Notes: generated by a model from the sequence alone, not told the origin. A DNA stretch of 64,000 nt from Burkholderia lata (GCF_000012945.1 NC_007510.1:2728001-2792000), one strand, 5' to 3'; positions 36,831 to 47,787 are shown, counted from the stretch's first letter. Made by a program: numbers and translations.

Positions 36831-39800
36831 ATGCACACGGTTGTCTTCGGCTGGTTCGGCATCTCCGCCGTCTGGTTCCTCCTTCTCTTCTGGCGTCTCG
36901 TGCAGGCGATGCTGCCTGGCGGTGTCGGGCTTGCCGGCCGCGGCTCGATCCGTCTGTGGCTCGGCTTCGCCGCGGTGTTCGTGGCGAGCTGCACGCTGAC
37001 GAGCCCGCTGTCGGGCCCCGACACGAACGCGCTCGGCCATGCGTTCTCGGCAGGCTTCGCCCACGTGCTCGGCCCGATCGGCACGCCGGTCGCGATGGTC
37101 GTGCTGTTCTTCGCCGGGTTGCCCTGGCTGACCGGCATCGGCTGGCGGCAGTTCGCCGCGTGGGTCGACACGTCGTTCGGCGTCAAGCTGGCGCGCGACG
37201 GCGGTGACGACGAAGCGCGCGGCATCGCCGACCTGCCGCGTAGCGCGTTGCATCGCGACGACGATGTCGTCCAGCCGACCACCGCGCATACCGTCAATTC
37301 GATGGCGCCGCGCCAGAACGGCCGGTACTCGCGCCCGACGCTGTGGAAACCCGACCCGCAGGCGCGACCGAAGCCGCGCAGCAGCACGCCGCCGCGTCCG
37401 CACGTGGAACCCGTCGCGCCATCGGGCTGGTTGAAGCCGACCGCGCCCCAGCGCAGCGTGCCGACACCGCCCGCGCCGATCACTCCCGCCAGCGCGATGC
37501 CGCCGCCCACGACCGGCAGCACCGCCAGCCTCGCGCGCGCAGCAGCCAACTCGCAAGTCCCGCGCCCCGATCCGGCCCCGCTTCCTGCCGGATTCGAACC
37601 CGTCCGTCCGCGGCCGACAGCCGCGCGACCGGCCACCGCCGCGTTGAAGCCGACCCCGCCGCGTACCACGGTCACGCCGCGGCCGGCCGCCGCGCAGCCG
37701 CAGCGCCCGCCGGTACGCCCCGCCGCAGGAGCCGGTTCGAGCGGCCTGCCGTCGGATGCGGCACGACGCCGCCCGGCGCAGCCAACGCCGGCGCGTGCAC
37801 CGCTCTATGCGTGGACGGAAAAACCCGCCGCACCGATTACGCCGGCGCCGAGCGTGCACGACACGCTGCGCTCGATCGAGGCCAGCACCGCGCAATGGGC
37901 GACGCTGAGCGGTGCACAAGACGATGCCGGGCACGCGGCGGCGGCAGCGGCAACTGTGGCCGGCGTGGCCGCGGCAGCAGCCGGCATTGCAGCGCCGGCA
38001 GCAGCGGCCGTGCCGACCGGGATCGCCTCCGCGGCCCACGGCCTCGCGGCGCATGACGCCAGTGCGCCGCTCGCATACGATGCAGCGCCCGCGTACGACG
38101 AAAACGCACCGATCGTGCTCGACGCGTTCATGCCGGCAGTGCCCGCTGTCCATGCGCCGGTTGCCGATGCGGGCGCCGTGGCGTTCAGCGCCGCCGCACC
38201 ACACGCGCTGTCGCATACCGGCATCGACGATGCCGCGTTCTCGCATCACGCCGATGACGAGATCCTGCACGCCGACGATGCCCCCGCCGCGCTGGCATCG
38301 GGAATCTCGCCCGCGCCGTCGTTCGACGCGCCCATCGACCTCGCGCCGTGGGAAGACCTCTCCAGCCAGCCGGTTTCCGCGTTCGACGCATCCGCCTGGA
38401 ACCCGGTCGCCGAATCGTCGACGGACGCGACAGGATCGGAACCGGCCCATGCCGCCTTCGCACAACCGAACACCGCGGCGGTTCACGACATCGCCGCGGG
38501 CAACCCGCCGGCATCGTTCGACACTGACGACCAGTCCACGGCGGCGCAACCTGCTGCCGCAATCGATCGCACGGCATCGGCCCGCGTGCCGCAGGGCATC
38601 GCCGATGCGCACGCCGACGCGAAGCCCGCCGGGAATATCGCGCCGTTCGCGGCCCTCCCCGCTTCGCCGATTGCCGACACGACATCGCGCACAAGCGCCG
38701 AAACCAGGCCGTTTGCGGCAGCGTCGGCACCGGCCGCAGCAAATGCCGCACCGGCAGCGGCGGCATGGACGTGGACGCCTTCGACGGCGCAACCGGCCAC
38801 GACGAATCCGCCCGTCACCGCGGAATTGCCGAAATCGCCGGTTGCGGATCAACCGTTTGCCGCCGCGCAAACGGCGTCGGCTAGCGCTACGTCGCCGAGC
38901 GTCGGCACCGTCCACGGTTCGACCGCGCAAGCGCCTGCGTCCGTATCGGGCATTGCGCCTGTCACCGTTCCCGCTTCGTCGGATGGTGTGATCGGCACGG
39001 CATCCAGTTCGCTTGCTCAACCGGCTGCGTCGATCTCGGCCGTTGCCTCCGTCGCGCCGGCATCCCCGATCGGCGTGACTGGCACTGCCTCGGCTCCGCT
39101 TTCGCAACCGGCCGCTTCGGCATCGAACGCTGCATCCGTCGCACCCGCATCCCCGATCGGCGTGACCGGCACTGCCTCGGCTCCGCTTTCGCAACCGGCC
39201 GCTTCGGCATCGACCGTTGCAGCCGTCGTACCAGCATCCCCGATCGGCGTGACTGGCACTGCCTCGGCTCCGCTTTTGCAGCCCGCCACTTCGGCATCGA
39301 ACGCTGCATCCGTCGCACCCGCATCCCCGATCGGCGTGACCGGCACTGCTTCGGCTCCGCTTTCGCAGCCGGCCGCCTCGGCATCGACCGTTGCAGCCGT
39401 CGTATCAGCATCCCCGATCGGCGTGACTGGCACTGCCTCGGCTCCGCTTTCGCAGCCGGCCGCTTCGGCATCGAACGCTGCATCCGTCACACCCGCATCC
39501 CCGATCGGCGTGACCGGCACTGCGTCGACCTCGCTTTCGCAACCGGCCACTTCGGCATCGACCGTTGCATCCGTCGCGTCGGCCGCACCGGTTGGCGTTG
39601 CGGGCACGATTTACGGTTCGTTCCCTCGCGCATCGGTGCCCGCGTCGTCCATTGCGCCCGCCGTGACGCCGTCGACGGTGGGCACGTCGGCTTCGACTTC
39701 CGGTTCAACCGCGCCGGCACCGGCACCGACCGCCACGCCGGCGATCGCTGCCGTAGCGCCCGCGAATACCGTGTCCGGCTCGATCACCGCACCGTCGTCC

Positions 39801-41852
39801 GCGCCCGCCGCGACGCTTCAGGCCAACCCGGCAACTTCGTCGACGGGTACGACATTCGGCACATTCGGTACCTCCAGCGCAGTCGCACCGCAGCCGGCCG
39901 CCAGCCTGCCCGTACCACCCGCCGCTTCCGACACGGCTACCACGCCGATCGCCACGGCGGCAGCAACTCCAGCGCAACCGATCGCCAACTCGCCCGTCAC
40001 GCCGACCGGTTCACTGACGTCCTTCGGCGCAACCACCGCGACGCTGGCTCCATCGATCGTTTCCGCACCGGCAGCCATCGAAGCCACGACGTTCGCCACC
40101 CCGACCGCCTCGGCCTCGTCGCCGGCAAGCTGGTCCGTGTCGAATGTCTCCGCAGCACCGGCAGCCCCGTCGGCCACGGCTCAGCAACCCGCAGTGACAA
40201 TCCCCGGCGCGAGCCTGTCCGCACCGGCGATCCCCACTGCCCCGCCGGCCGAAGCAATCACGACCACGGCAACCGAACCGGCCGCGCCAGCCGCAGCCGG
40301 CTCCCCAGCCCCCGACACCCCCGCGCGCCCACCGCGCCCGAACGCGTTCGAATTCCACGCCCCCGCGTCGTTCAGCGTCGAACTGCCGACGCTCGACCTG
40401 CTCGAGCCGCCATCCGGCGACGTCGAAACGATCACCGACGAACACCTCGCACAAACGGCACAGGTGATCGAACAGCGGCTGCAGGAATTCAAGGTGCCGG
40501 TGACGGTGGTCGGCGCGTCGGCCGGCCCCGTGATCACGCGCTTCGAGATCGAACCCGCGCTCGGCGTGCGCGGCAGCCAGATCGTCGGGCTGATGAAGGA
40601 CCTGTCGCGCGGCCTCGGCCTCACGTCGATCCGCGTCGTCGAGACGATTCCCGGCAAGACCTGCATGGGCCTCGAACTACCGAACGCAAAGCGCCAGATG
40701 ATCCGCCTGTCGGAAATTCTCGAGTCGCGCCAGTACCAGCACTCGGCCTCGCAGCTGACGATCGCGATGGGCAAGGACATCACCGGCCACCCGGTCGTCA
40801 CCGATCTCGCGAAGGCGCCCCACATGCTCGTCGCGGGCACGACGGGCTCGGGCAAGTCGGTCGCGATCAACGCGATGATCCTGTCGCTGCTGTACAAGGC
40901 GACGCCCGAGGACGTGCGGCTCATCATGATCGACCCGAAGATGCTGGAGCTGTCGGTCTACGAAGGCATCCCGCACCTGCTCGCACCGGTCGTCACCGAC
41001 ATGAAGCTCGCGGCGAACGCGCTGAACTGGTGCGTCGGCGAGATGGAAAAGCGCTACCGGCTGATGTCGGCCGTCGGCGTGCGAAACCTCGCGGGCTTCA
41101 ACCAGAAGATCCGCGATGCGGAAGCGAAGGAAAAGAAGATCGGCAACCCGTTCTCGCTGACACCGGAGGATCCGGAGCCGCTGTCGACGCTGCCGCTGAT
41201 CGTCGTCGTGATCGACGAGCTGGCCGACCTGATGATGGTCGCCGGCAAGAAGATCGAAGAGCTGATCGCGCGCCTCGCGCAGAAGGCGCGCGCCGCCGGC
41301 ATCCACCTGATCCTCGCGACGCAGCGTCCGTCAGTCGACGTGATCACGGGCCTGATCAAGGCAAACATCCCGACGCGCGTCGCGTTCCAGGTGTCGTCGA
41401 AGATCGACTCGCGCACGATTCTCGACCAGATGGGCGCCGAATCGCTGCTCGGGATGGGCGACATGCTGTTCTTGCCGCCGGGCACCGGTTATCCGCAGCG
41501 GGTACACGGCGCGTTCGTCGCCGACGAGGAAGTGCACCGGGTCGTCGAGTACCTGAAGCAGTTCGGCGAGCCGCAATACGAGGAAGGGATCCTCGACGGC
41601 CCTGCCGCCGACGGCGCGACGCAGGACCTGTTCGGCGATGCGCCGGACGCGGAAGCCGATCCGCTGTACGACGAAGCCGTCGCGTTCGTCGTGCGCACGC
41701 GGCGTGCGTCGATCTCGTCGGTGCAGCGGCAGTTGCGCATCGGCTACAACCGCGCCGCACGCCTCGTCGAGCAGATGGAGGCGGCCGGGCTCGTGTCGCC
41801 GATGGGCATCAACGGCAGCCGCGAGGTGCTCGTGCCGGCCGCGGCCGACTGA
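36831..41852 (+). CDS. ftsK: FtsK/SpoIIIE-type DNA translocase with a giant repetitive linker
   Basis: 1673 residues. The first ~125 hold about three transmembrane helices. An Ala/Pro/Ser/Thr-rich linker of roughly 1000 residues follows, including seven 29-residue tandem units (about residues 744-945). The motor begins near residue 1195 (alpha domain), with Walker [11 protein letters not shown] near 1336, Walker [14 protein letters not shown], and a C-terminal gamma winged helix ([19 protein letters not shown]) for KOPS-type DNA recognition. It should pump chromosome ends through the septum and activate XerCD. FtsK proteins are usually 750-1350 residues, so the linker accounts for the length. 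Confidence 0.9.
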   Translation: MHTVVFGWFGISAVWFLLLFWRLVQAMLPGGVGLAGRGSIRLWLGFAAVFVASCTLTSPLSGPDTNALGHAFSAGFAHVLGPIGTPVAMVVLFFAGLPWLTGIGWRQFAAWVDTSFGVKLARDGGDDEARGIADLPRSALHRDDDVVQPTTAHTVNSMAPRQNGRYSRPTLWKPDPQARPKPRSSTPPRPHVEPVAPSGWLKPTAPQRSVPTPPAPITPASAMPPPTTGSTASLARAAANSQVPRPDPAPLPAGFEPVRPRPTAARPATAALKPTPPRTTVTPRPAAAQPQRPPVRPAAGAGSSGLPSDAARRRPAQPTPARAPLYAWTEKPAAPITPAPSVHDTLRSIEASTAQWATLSGAQDDAGHAAAAAATVAGVAAAAAGIAAPAAAAVPTGIASAAHGLAAHDASAPLAYDAAPAYDENAPIVLDAFMPAVPAVHAPVADAGAVAFSAAAPHALSHTGIDDAAFSHHADDEILHADDAPAALASGISPAPSFDAPIDLAPWEDLSSQPVSAFDASAWNPVAESSTDATGSEPAHAAFAQPNTAAVHDIAAGNPPASFDTDDQSTAAQPAAAIDRTASARVPQGIADAHADAKPAGNIAPFAALPASPIADTTSRTSAETRPFAAASAPAAANAAPAAAAWTWTPSTAQPATTNPPVTAELPKSPVADQPFAAAQTASASATSPSVGTVHGSTAQAPASVSGIAPVTVPASSDGVIGTASSSLAQPAASISAVASVAPASPIGVTGTASAPLSQPAASASNAASVAPASPIGVTGTASAPLSQPAASASTVAAVVPASPIGVTGTASAPLLQPATSASNAASVAPASPIGVTGTASAPLSQPAASASTVAAVVSASPIGVTGTASAPLSQPAASASNAASVTPASPIGVTGTASTSLSQPATSASTVASVASAAPVGVAGTIYGSFPRASVPASSIAPAVTPSTVGTSASTSGSTAPAPAPTATPAIAAVAPANTVSGSITAPSSAPAATLQANPATSSTGTTFGTFGTSSAVAPQPAASLPVPPAASDTATTPIATAAATPAQPIANSPVTPTGSLTSFGATTATLAPSIVSAPAAIEATTFATPTASASSPASWSVSNVSAAPAAPSATAQQPAVTIPGASLSAPAIPTAPPAEAITTTATEPAAPAAAGSPAPDTPARPPRPNAFEFHAPASFSVELPTLDLLEPPSGDVETITDEHLAQTAQVIEQRLQEFKVPVTVVGASAGPVITRFEIEPALGVRGSQIVGLMKDLSRGLGLTSIRVVETIPGKTCMGLELPNAKRQMIRLSEILESRQYQHSASQLTIAMGKDITGHPVVTDLAKAPHMLVAGTTGSGKSVAINAMILSLLYKATPEDVRLIMIDPKMLELSVYEGIPHLLAPVVTDMKLAANALNWCVGEMEKRYRLMSAVGVRNLAGFNQKIRDAEAKEKKIGNPFSLTPEDPEPLSTLPLIVVVIDELADLMMVAGKKIEELIARLAQKARAAGIHLILATQRPSVDVITGLIKANIPTRVAFQVSSKIDSRTILDQMGAESLLGMGDMLFLPPGTGYPQRVHGAFVADEEVHRVVEYLKQFGEPQYEEGILDGPAADGATQDLFGDAPDAEADPLYDEAVAFVVRTRRASISSVQRQLRIGYNRAARLVEQMEAAGLVSPMGINGSREVLVPAAAD
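39061..39669 (+). repeat. 87-bp coding tandem repeat (29 aa units) in the FtsK linker
   Basis: Units start at 39061, 39148, 39235, 39322, 39409, 39496 and a degenerate one at 39583. The core [17 protein letters not shown] is nearly constant. Alternate units differ (NAASV against TVAAV), so the array is also a 174-bp dimer repeat, indicating past duplication of a two-unit block. It stays in frame at any copy number. Confidence 0.9.
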
Positions 41853-41920
41853 GCGCGGCGGCCGGTCGGCCGCCGGCAACCGACACGGGCGCACCGGGAA
41901 ACCGGCGGCCCCGAAAAACA

Positions 41921-41949
41921 AAGGGCGCTGCATCGGCAGCGCCCTTTTT
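41921..41949. terminator. Bidirectional terminator between ftsK and the lactonase gene
   Basis: GGGCGCTGC-ATCG-GCAGCGCCC followed by TTTTT on the plus strand and by TTTGTTTTT on the minus strand. Serves two convergent genes. Confidence 0.85.
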
Positions 41950-41952
41950 CAT

Positions 41953-43197
41953 TTACTGCACCGGCACCAGCTTGAAGTCGACCGGCTTGCCGACCGCCAC
42001 CTTCTGCGGATTCGGGCCGAGCTGCCCCGTTTCGGCATTGCGGCTGAACACGTAGAACGTATCGCTGTCCTGGTTGCCGACGATCAGCCACTTGCCGGTC
42101 GGATCGATCAGGAACTCGCGCGGCGTCTTGCCGAGGCTCGACTGGCGGCCGACCTGCTTCAACCGGCCGTCGCCCTGGTTCACCGCGTAGATCACCAGGT
42201 CGTTCGCGTCACCGCGGTTGCTCACGTACAGGAAGCGGCCGTCCGGCGACAGGTGGATCGCGCCGCCGCCGACCTTGCCCTTGAAGCCCGGCGCGGTCAT
42301 CGATACGGTCTCGACCGGCGTCAGCTTGCCGTCGTGGTAGCCGAACACCTCGACCGACGCGTTGAGCTCGCTCGTCACGTACGCGTACCGGCCGTCGGCA
42401 CTGAACACCATGTGACGCGGGCCCGAGCCCGCCTTCACCGGCGTGTAGCGCGTCTCGGTCGGGCTGATCAGCCCGCGGCTGCCGTCCACCGTGTAGCGGT
42501 AGCCGTAGATCTTGTCCGCGCCGAGATCCTGCACGAACAGGTAACGGCCGTCGGGCGAAAACACTGTCGAATGCACGTGCGCGCCGTCCTGGCGCCCCTT
42601 CACGGGCCCCGTGCCTTCATGGTGCACGGTCAGCGCGGCCTGGCCGACCGCGCCGTCGTCGCGCAGCGGAAACACCGCGAAGCTGCCGCCCGGATCCTTC
42701 GCGACCGAGTAATTGGCGGTCACGAGGTACTTGCCGTCCGGCGACAGCGCGAGATAGCAAGGATCGTTCCCTTCCGACGACACGCGGTCGATGAAACTCA
42801 GCGCGCCCGTCTTCGCGTCGAAGCGGAATGCGCTGACGCCGCCGCGCGTCGTTGCCGGCCCGTCGTCGCCGGGCAGTTCGTTGACCGCGTAGACGGTGCG
42901 ACCGTCGCGGCTCGGCAACAGGTACGACGGATTCACGGTCTTCGCCGACGACACGGGCGCAACGCTGCCGGTTTTCGTATCGAAGCGGTAAACATAGATG
43001 CCGTCGCTGCCGCCCCCCGTATAGGTGCCGACGAGCAGGTTGTAGACGCCGTCGGCCGGGGCGGTCGATTGCTGCGCAAATGCGTGGGTCGCGGAAAGGG
43101 AGAGCACGATCGCGAAACCTTTCATCCAGTGAGCGAGCCTAAGCGGGAACCCTCGTGTCGAAGCGCGTGCGTCACGCTCGCGTAAACGGTTGGGCAT
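41953..43197 (-). CDS. Secreted seven-bladed beta-propeller, 6-phosphogluconolactonase-like (lactonase family)
   Basis: 414 residues from the ATG at 43197, chosen for the near-perfect AAGGAGG eight bases upstream. A long basic N-terminus precedes a signal sequence ending AFA-QQ. The body repeats the YVTN/lactonase pattern: LLVGTYTGGGSDGIYVY, NPSYLLPSRDGRTVYAVNE, DPCYLALSPDGKYLVTANY, GAHVHSTVFSPDGRYLFV, PREFLIDPTGKWLIVGNQ. This is the Pgl/YbhE cycloisomerase fold, but with a signal peptide, so it probably acts in the periplasm on another lactone. Confidence 0.85.
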   Translation of the reverse strand: MPNRLRERDARASTRGFPLRLAHWMKGFAIVLSLSATHAFAQQSTAPADGVYNLLVGTYTGGGSDGIYVYRFDTKTGSVAPVSSAKTVNPSYLLPSRDGRTVYAVNELPGDDGPATTRGGVSAFRFDAKTGALSFIDRVSSEGNDPCYLALSPDGKYLVTANYSVAKDPGGSFAVFPLRDDGAVGQAALTVHHEGTGPVKGRQDGAHVHSTVFSPDGRYLFVQDLGADKIYGYRYTVDGSRGLISPTETRYTPVKAGSGPRHMVFSADGRYAYVTSELNASVEVFGYHDGKLTPVETVSMTAPGFKGKVGGGAIHLSPDGRFLYVSNRGDANDLVIYAVNQGDGRLKQVGRQSSLGKTPREFLIDPTGKWLIVGNQDSDTFYVFSRNAETGQLGPNPQKVAVGKPVDFKLVPVQ

Positions 43198-43363
43198 TGA
43201 ATCCTCCTTGCGTCGAGTCGCTTCAAGTGTTGAGATAGGACGAAACGCCGGCCGTTCATGCGCTCCGCCGCCCGGCCGAGTATACGGGGCGCGGCGCCAG
43301 CGCGTGAAGCCTTGGCCGCCGCCGTCCGCATTGTGAACTCGAATACCCAAGGATCGCCTGCCC

Positions 43364-45193
43364 ATGCCTGCCCTGATCGAAGACTACGCCCTCGTCGGCG
43401 ACGGCCACACCGCCGCGCTGATCGCTAAAGACGGCTCCGTCGACTGGCTGTGCTGGCCCCGCTTCGATTCGGGCGCCTGCTTCGCGGCGCTACTCGGCAC
43501 CCCCGAGCACGGCCGCTGGCTGCTCGCGCCGGCCGCCGACGCCGCGATCACGCACACGACGCGCCGCTATCGCGGCGACACGCTGATTCTCGAAACCGAC
43601 TACGAAAGCGCCGACGGCGCCGTCACCGTGGTCGACTTCATGCCGCCCGGCAACGGCTGGTCCGAGCTGGTGCGGATCGTCGTCGGCCGCCACGGCACGA
43701 TGAAGATGCGGATGGAGCTGGTGTTGCGCTTCGACTACGGCTTCTCGATCCCGTGGGTCACGCAGCTGACCCGCGAGGACGGCATGAAGGCAATCGCGGG
43801 CCCCGACACCGTCGTGCTGCGCACGCCGGTGCCGCTCACCGGCGAAAACCTTCATACGCTCGCGGAATTCACGGTGAGCGCGGACGAGCGCGTGCCGTTC
43901 TCGCTCAGCTATGCGGCATCGCACCTGCGACTGCCGCCCGCGCGCGATCCGCTGTCGATGCTCGCGCGCACCGAGAACTACTGGCTCGAATGGTCGGGCC
44001 GCTGCCAGGTGCAGGGCCGCTACGCGGCCGCGGTACGCCGTTCGCTGATCACGCTGAAAGCGCTCGCGTACGAGCCGACCGGCGGGATCGTCGCGGCGCC
44101 GACCACGTCGCTGCCCGAGAAGATCGGCGGCAACCGCAACTGGGACTACCGCTACTGCTGGCTGCGCGACGCGACGATCACGCTGCTCGCGTTGATGCGC
44201 GGCGGCTACTACGACGAGGCGCGCGCGTGGCGCACGTGGCTGGGCCGCGTGATGGCCGGCTCGCCCGAACAGATCCAGATCATGTACGGGATCGCCGGCG
44301 AGCGCCGGCTGCCGGAAATGGAGCTCGACTGGCTGCCCGGCTACCAGGACTCGAAGCCGGTGCGCGTCGGCAACGGCGCCGCGAACCAGCTCCAGCTCGA
44401 CGTGTTCGGCGAGGTGATGGCCGCGCTGCACCTCGCACGGGTGGGCGGCCTGCAGGCCGACGACACGGTCTGGTCGGTGCAGTGCGCGCTACTCGACCAT
44501 CTCGAGAAGATCTGGCAGGAACCCGACGAAGGCATCTGGGAAACGCGCGGCGGCCGCCGCCACTTCACGTTTTCGAAGGTGATGGCGTGGGTCGCGTTCG
44601 ACCGCGCGATCAAGTCGGCAGAGATGTTCCGGCTGCCGGGCACGCTCGACCGCTGGCGCGCGCTGCGCGACCAGATCCACGCCGACGTATGCGCCAACGC
44701 GTGGCATGAAAGCAAACGGGCGTTTGCACAGAGCTACGGCAGCGACGAGCTCGACGCCAGCGTGCTGCTGATGCCGCTGCTCGGTTTCCTGCCGCCGGAA
44801 GATCCGCGCATCGTCGGCACGGTCGAGGCGATCGAGCGGGAATTGCTGCACGACGGGCTCGTGATGCGCTACCGCACGACCGACTACGACGACGGCCTGC
44901 CGCCCGGCGAAGGCACGTTTCTCGCATGCAGCTTCTGGCTGGTCGACAACTATGCGCTGCTGGGCCGGATCGACGACGCGCACCGGCTGTTCAGCCGGCT
45001 GCTCGCGCTGTCGAACGACCTCGGGCTGCTCGCGGAGGAGTACGACCCGGTGGCCGGCCGGCTCGTCGGCAACTTCCCGCAGGCGTTCTCGCACGTTGCG
45101 CTCGTGCATACCGCGATGAACCTGATGCACCACGAGGACGCGATGGCGCGCGCAGCCGGCCAGCCCGCGCCGGCCGTGGCAACGGGTCGCTGA
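43364..45193 (+). CDS. Glycoside hydrolase family 15 protein (glucoamylase/trehalase-like)
   Basis: 609 residues, no signal peptide. N-terminal beta domain (IEDYALVGDGHTAALIAKDGS, DWLCWPRFDSGACFAALLG) and an (alpha/alpha)6 barrel with NRNWDYRYCWLRDATI, MYGIAGERRLPE and late EGTFLACSFWLVDNYALLGR containing the general-base Glu. Typical of cytosolic GH15 enzymes annotated as glucoamylase or trehalase. Divergent from the lactonase gene. The substrate is probably an alpha-glucan or trehalose but cannot be fixed here. Confidence 0.87.
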   Translation: MPALIEDYALVGDGHTAALIAKDGSVDWLCWPRFDSGACFAALLGTPEHGRWLLAPAADAAITHTTRRYRGDTLILETDYESADGAVTVVDFMPPGNGWSELVRIVVGRHGTMKMRMELVLRFDYGFSIPWVTQLTREDGMKAIAGPDTVVLRTPVPLTGENLHTLAEFTVSADERVPFSLSYAASHLRLPPARDPLSMLARTENYWLEWSGRCQVQGRYAAAVRRSLITLKALAYEPTGGIVAAPTTSLPEKIGGNRNWDYRYCWLRDATITLLALMRGGYYDEARAWRTWLGRVMAGSPEQIQIMYGIAGERRLPEMELDWLPGYQDSKPVRVGNGAANQLQLDVFGEVMAALHLARVGGLQADDTVWSVQCALLDHLEKIWQEPDEGIWETRGGRRHFTFSKVMAWVAFDRAIKSAEMFRLPGTLDRWRALRDQIHADVCANAWHESKRAFAQSYGSDELDASVLLMPLLGFLPPEDPRIVGTVEAIERELLHDGLVMRYRTTDYDDGLPPGEGTFLACSFWLVDNYALLGRIDDAHRLFSRLLALSNDLGLLAEEYDPVAGRLVGNFPQAFSHVALVHTAMNLMHHEDAMARAAGQPAPAVATGR

Positions 45194-45260
45194 ACGGGGG
45201 CGCGAGCGGCTTGGTCAGAGAACGTCAAATCGCAAAACTTTGATGAAAAATCGGGGAAAT

Positions 45261-45323
45261 GTTGCATTGCACCACCCATCGTTGTCCGATATGATCGACG
45301 CGATTGTCCGGCTGCAGTGCAAC
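45261..45323. promoter_or_regulatory. Inverted GTTGCA-TGCA motifs upstream of phaZ
   Basis: GTTGCATTGCA at 45261-45271 and TGCAGTGCAAC at 45313-45323 are near-perfect inverted copies around the probable phaZ promoter. Their TTGC/GCAA character recalls binding sites reported for the PHA regulator PhaR. That link is inference. Confidence 0.4.
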
Positions 45324-45405
45324 ATGGCCGGTCGCTGACCCACACGGCACGCCGCGACGCCCCACGCCGCCCTTGCGCACCGTCCCCCACGCGGGAGTAG
45401 TCTGC

Positions 45406-46881
45406 ATGCTTTACCAACTGCACGAATTCCAGCGCGCCATGCTGAGCCCGCTGACGGCCTGGGCCCAGGCCGCGTCCAAATCGTTCGCCAATCCGTCCAG
45501 CCCGTTCTCGCTGATGCCGGGCGCGACGCGGATGGCCGCCGCGTACGAACTGATGTACCGGCTCGGCAAGGATTACGAGAAGCCCGAGTTCAACATTCAT
45601 CAGATCGTCAAGGACGGTCACAACATCCCGATCGTCGAGCAGACGATCGTCGAGAAGCCGTTCTGCCGGCTGCTGCGTTTCAAGCGCTATTCGGACGACG
45701 CCGAAGCCGTCACCCAACTGAAAGATGAACCGGTCGTGCTGGTCTGCGCGCCGCTGTCGGGCCACCACTCGACGCTGCTGCGCGACACGGTGCGCACGCT
45801 ACTGCAGGATCACAAGGTCTACATCACCGACTGGATCGACGCGCGGATGGTGCCGATCGAGACCGGCGCGTTCCACCTGCACGACTACATCGCGTACATC
45901 CAGGAGTTCATCCGTCACATCGGCGCGCGCAACCTGCACGTGATCTCGGTGTGCCAGCCGACGGTGCCGGTGCTCGCGGCGATCTCGCTGATGGCGAGCC
46001 GCGGCGAAGACACGCCGCTCACGATGACGATGATGGGCGGCCCGATCGATGCGCGCCGCAGCCCGACGTCGGTGAATTCGCTCGCCACGCAGCACTCGAC
46101 CGCGTGGTTCGAGAACAACGTGATCCACACGGTGCCCGCGAACTACCCGGGCGAAGGTCGCCAGGTGTATCCGGGCTTCCTGCAGCACACGGGCTTCGTC
46201 GCGATGAACCCGGAGCGGCACGCGCAATCGCACTGGGATTTCTACCAGAGCCTGCTGCGCGGCGACGAAGACGACGCCGAAGCACACCGCCGCTTCTACG
46301 ACGAATACAACGCGGTGCTCGACATGGCCGCCGAGTATTACCTCGAGACGATCCGCGTCGTGTTCCAGGAATTCCGCCTGGCCGAAGGCACGTGGGATGT
46401 CGAAGGCGAGCGCGTGCGTCCGCAGGACATCCAGCACACCGCGCTGATGACGATCGAGGGTGAACTCGACGACATCTCCGGCAGCGGCCAGACCCACGTC
46501 GCGCACGAGCTGTGCACGGGCATCCCGCAGGACCAGCGTCGCAGCCTGACCGCCGAGAAGTGCGGTCACTACGGGATTTTCTCGGGCCGCCGCTGGCGCA
46601 CGATCATCTATCCGCAACTGCGCGACTTCATCCGCGAGCACGCACCGGAGCCGAAGCACGGCGCGACGAAGGATGTCCCGGAAGCACCGGCGGCCACGAC
46701 GCTCGCAGCCGTGCCGGCCGGCGACGCGCCGGCCGAAGCGACGCGCGCCGCCGCGGCGAAGCGCACGCGCGCAAAGGCGCCGGCGAAGGCCGCCGCCCCC
46801 GCCAAGGCCGCACCGGCCGCGAAACGCGCCGCTGCCGGCAGCCCGCGCGCCAAGGCCGTACGCACGCGCAAGGCCGCCTGA
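45406..46881 (+). CDS. phaZ: Intracellular polyhydroxyalkanoate depolymerase with Lys/Ala-rich tail
   Basis: 491 residues from the ATG at 45406. It matches the intracellular PhaZ type of Ralstonia: MLYQLHEFQRAMLSPLTAWA start and a nucleophile Cys in place of Ser in VISVCQPTVPVLAAIS. The His/Asp-containing C-terminal catalytic part has MTIEGELDDISGSGQTH and EKCGHYGIFSGRRW. It degrades stored PHB granules. The last ~70 residues add a Pro/Ala/Lys/Arg-rich segment (KRTRAKAPAKAAAPAKAAPA and more) resembling histone H1-like or PhaM-type DNA-binding tails, which the ~420-residue Ralstonia enzyme lacks as I recall. Confidence 0.92.
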   Translation: MLYQLHEFQRAMLSPLTAWAQAASKSFANPSSPFSLMPGATRMAAAYELMYRLGKDYEKPEFNIHQIVKDGHNIPIVEQTIVEKPFCRLLRFKRYSDDAEAVTQLKDEPVVLVCAPLSGHHSTLLRDTVRTLLQDHKVYITDWIDARMVPIETGAFHLHDYIAYIQEFIRHIGARNLHVISVCQPTVPVLAAISLMASRGEDTPLTMTMMGGPIDARRSPTSVNSLATQHSTAWFENNVIHTVPANYPGEGRQVYPGFLQHTGFVAMNPERHAQSHWDFYQSLLRGDEDDAEAHRRFYDEYNAVLDMAAEYYLETIRVVFQEFRLAEGTWDVEGERVRPQDIQHTALMTIEGELDDISGSGQTHVAHELCTGIPQDQRRSLTAEKCGHYGIFSGRRWRTIIYPQLRDFIREHAPEPKHGATKDVPEAPAATTLAAVPAGDAPAEATRAAAAKRTRAKAPAKAAAPAKAAPAAKRAAAGSPRAKAVRTRKAA

Positions 46882-46898
46882 CGCACCGCGTTCCGACG

Positions 46899-46936
46899 AA
46901 AAAACGCCGCCGTTGCCTGCGCACGGCGGCGTTTTT
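46899..46936. terminator. Bidirectional terminator between phaZ and the TetR gene
   Basis: AACGCCGCCGT...ACGGCGGCGTT stem with TTTTT on the plus strand and TTTTTT on the minus strand. Confidence 0.85.
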
Positions 46937-46977
46937 ACATCTGGCGGCCGCTTCGGCGCGGTCGGCGCATCAACGCA

Positions 46978-47610
46978 TCAGCGCCGCAGCAGATACGCGA
47001 GCAGCACTTCGGTGTTCATCCGGACCATCTCCGCGCGCTCGTCGGAGTCGGTGAAGTCACGGCCGAGCGTCGCGGCGAGCGTGAAGCGGTTCGACACGAT
47101 GTAGTAGCCGAGCCCCGACAGTGTCACGTAGAAGCGCAGCGGATCGACGTCGGTGCGGAACAGCCCGGCCTTCTGGCCGCGCGTCAGCACGTTGCCGAGC
47201 TTCGCGACGATCGGCGACATCATCTCGCGGATCCGCGTCGACTTGTGCAGGTAGCGTGCTTCGTGCAGGTTCTCGTTGTTGATGAGCCTGAGCAGTTCCG
47301 GATGGTCGCGGTAGTAGTCCCAAACGAAATGCGCGAGCCGCGTGACGGCTTCGACCGGCGCGACGCCGTCGAGATCGAGCTCGCGCTCGGCCTCGGTCAA
47401 CGCGGAGAACGCGTGTTCGAGCACGGCCGTGAACAACTGCTCCTTGCTGCCGAAGTAGTAATAGAGCATGCGCTCGTTGGTTTCGGCCCGGCGCGCGATC
47501 TGGTCGACGCGTGCGCCGAACAGCCCTCCACTCGCGAACTCTTCGGCTGCCGCCATCAGGATGCGGCGGCGCGTACCTTCAGGATCTCTTTTGATTTTTG
47601 GCTGATTCAT
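46978..47610 (-). CDS. TetR-family transcriptional regulator
   Basis: 210 residues. N-terminal HTH: EGTRRRILMAAAEEFASGG, FGARVDQIARRAETNERMLYYYFGSKEQLF. Larger ligand domain with VWDYYRDHPELLRLINNE (TetR_C type found in RutR/YcdC-like proteins). Ligand unknown. Divergent from rnfB-nth and convergent with phaZ; either could be a target. Confidence 0.87.
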   Translation of the reverse strand: MNQPKIKRDPEGTRRRILMAAAEEFASGGLFGARVDQIARRAETNERMLYYYFGSKEQLFTAVLEHAFSALTEAERELDLDGVAPVEAVTRLAHFVWDYYRDHPELLRLINNENLHEARYLHKSTRIREMMSPIVAKLGNVLTRGQKAGLFRTDVDPLRFYVTLSGLGYYIVSNRFTLAATLGRDFTDSDERAEMVRMNTEVLLAYLLRR

Positions 47611-47781
47611 GGTGGCGTTTTGCTATGTGAGCCGCTTGATCCGGACCGGCACCCCCACCGCCTTGGCGCCGGCCGCCCTGGAACGGGCGCGCCGCGGGCG
47701 GCCGCCCTCCTGCTGAGCCCCTGCAAAAAAGCGGTTCGATTATGCGCACAGACGGCGTCCAGCGCAATGCGGGAAATCGGC

Positions 47782-47787
47782 GATAAT
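47782..47787 (+). promoter_or_regulatory. -10 box (GATAAT) upstream of rnfB
   Basis: GATAAT 76 bases before the GTG start. If this is the promoter, an upstream in-frame ATG at 47767 cannot be used, which supports the GTG. Confidence 0.35.

Noticed and set aside
39061..39669. CRISPR-like array
   Set aside because: The periodic units are in frame inside ftsK, differ only slightly from each other and have no unique spacers.
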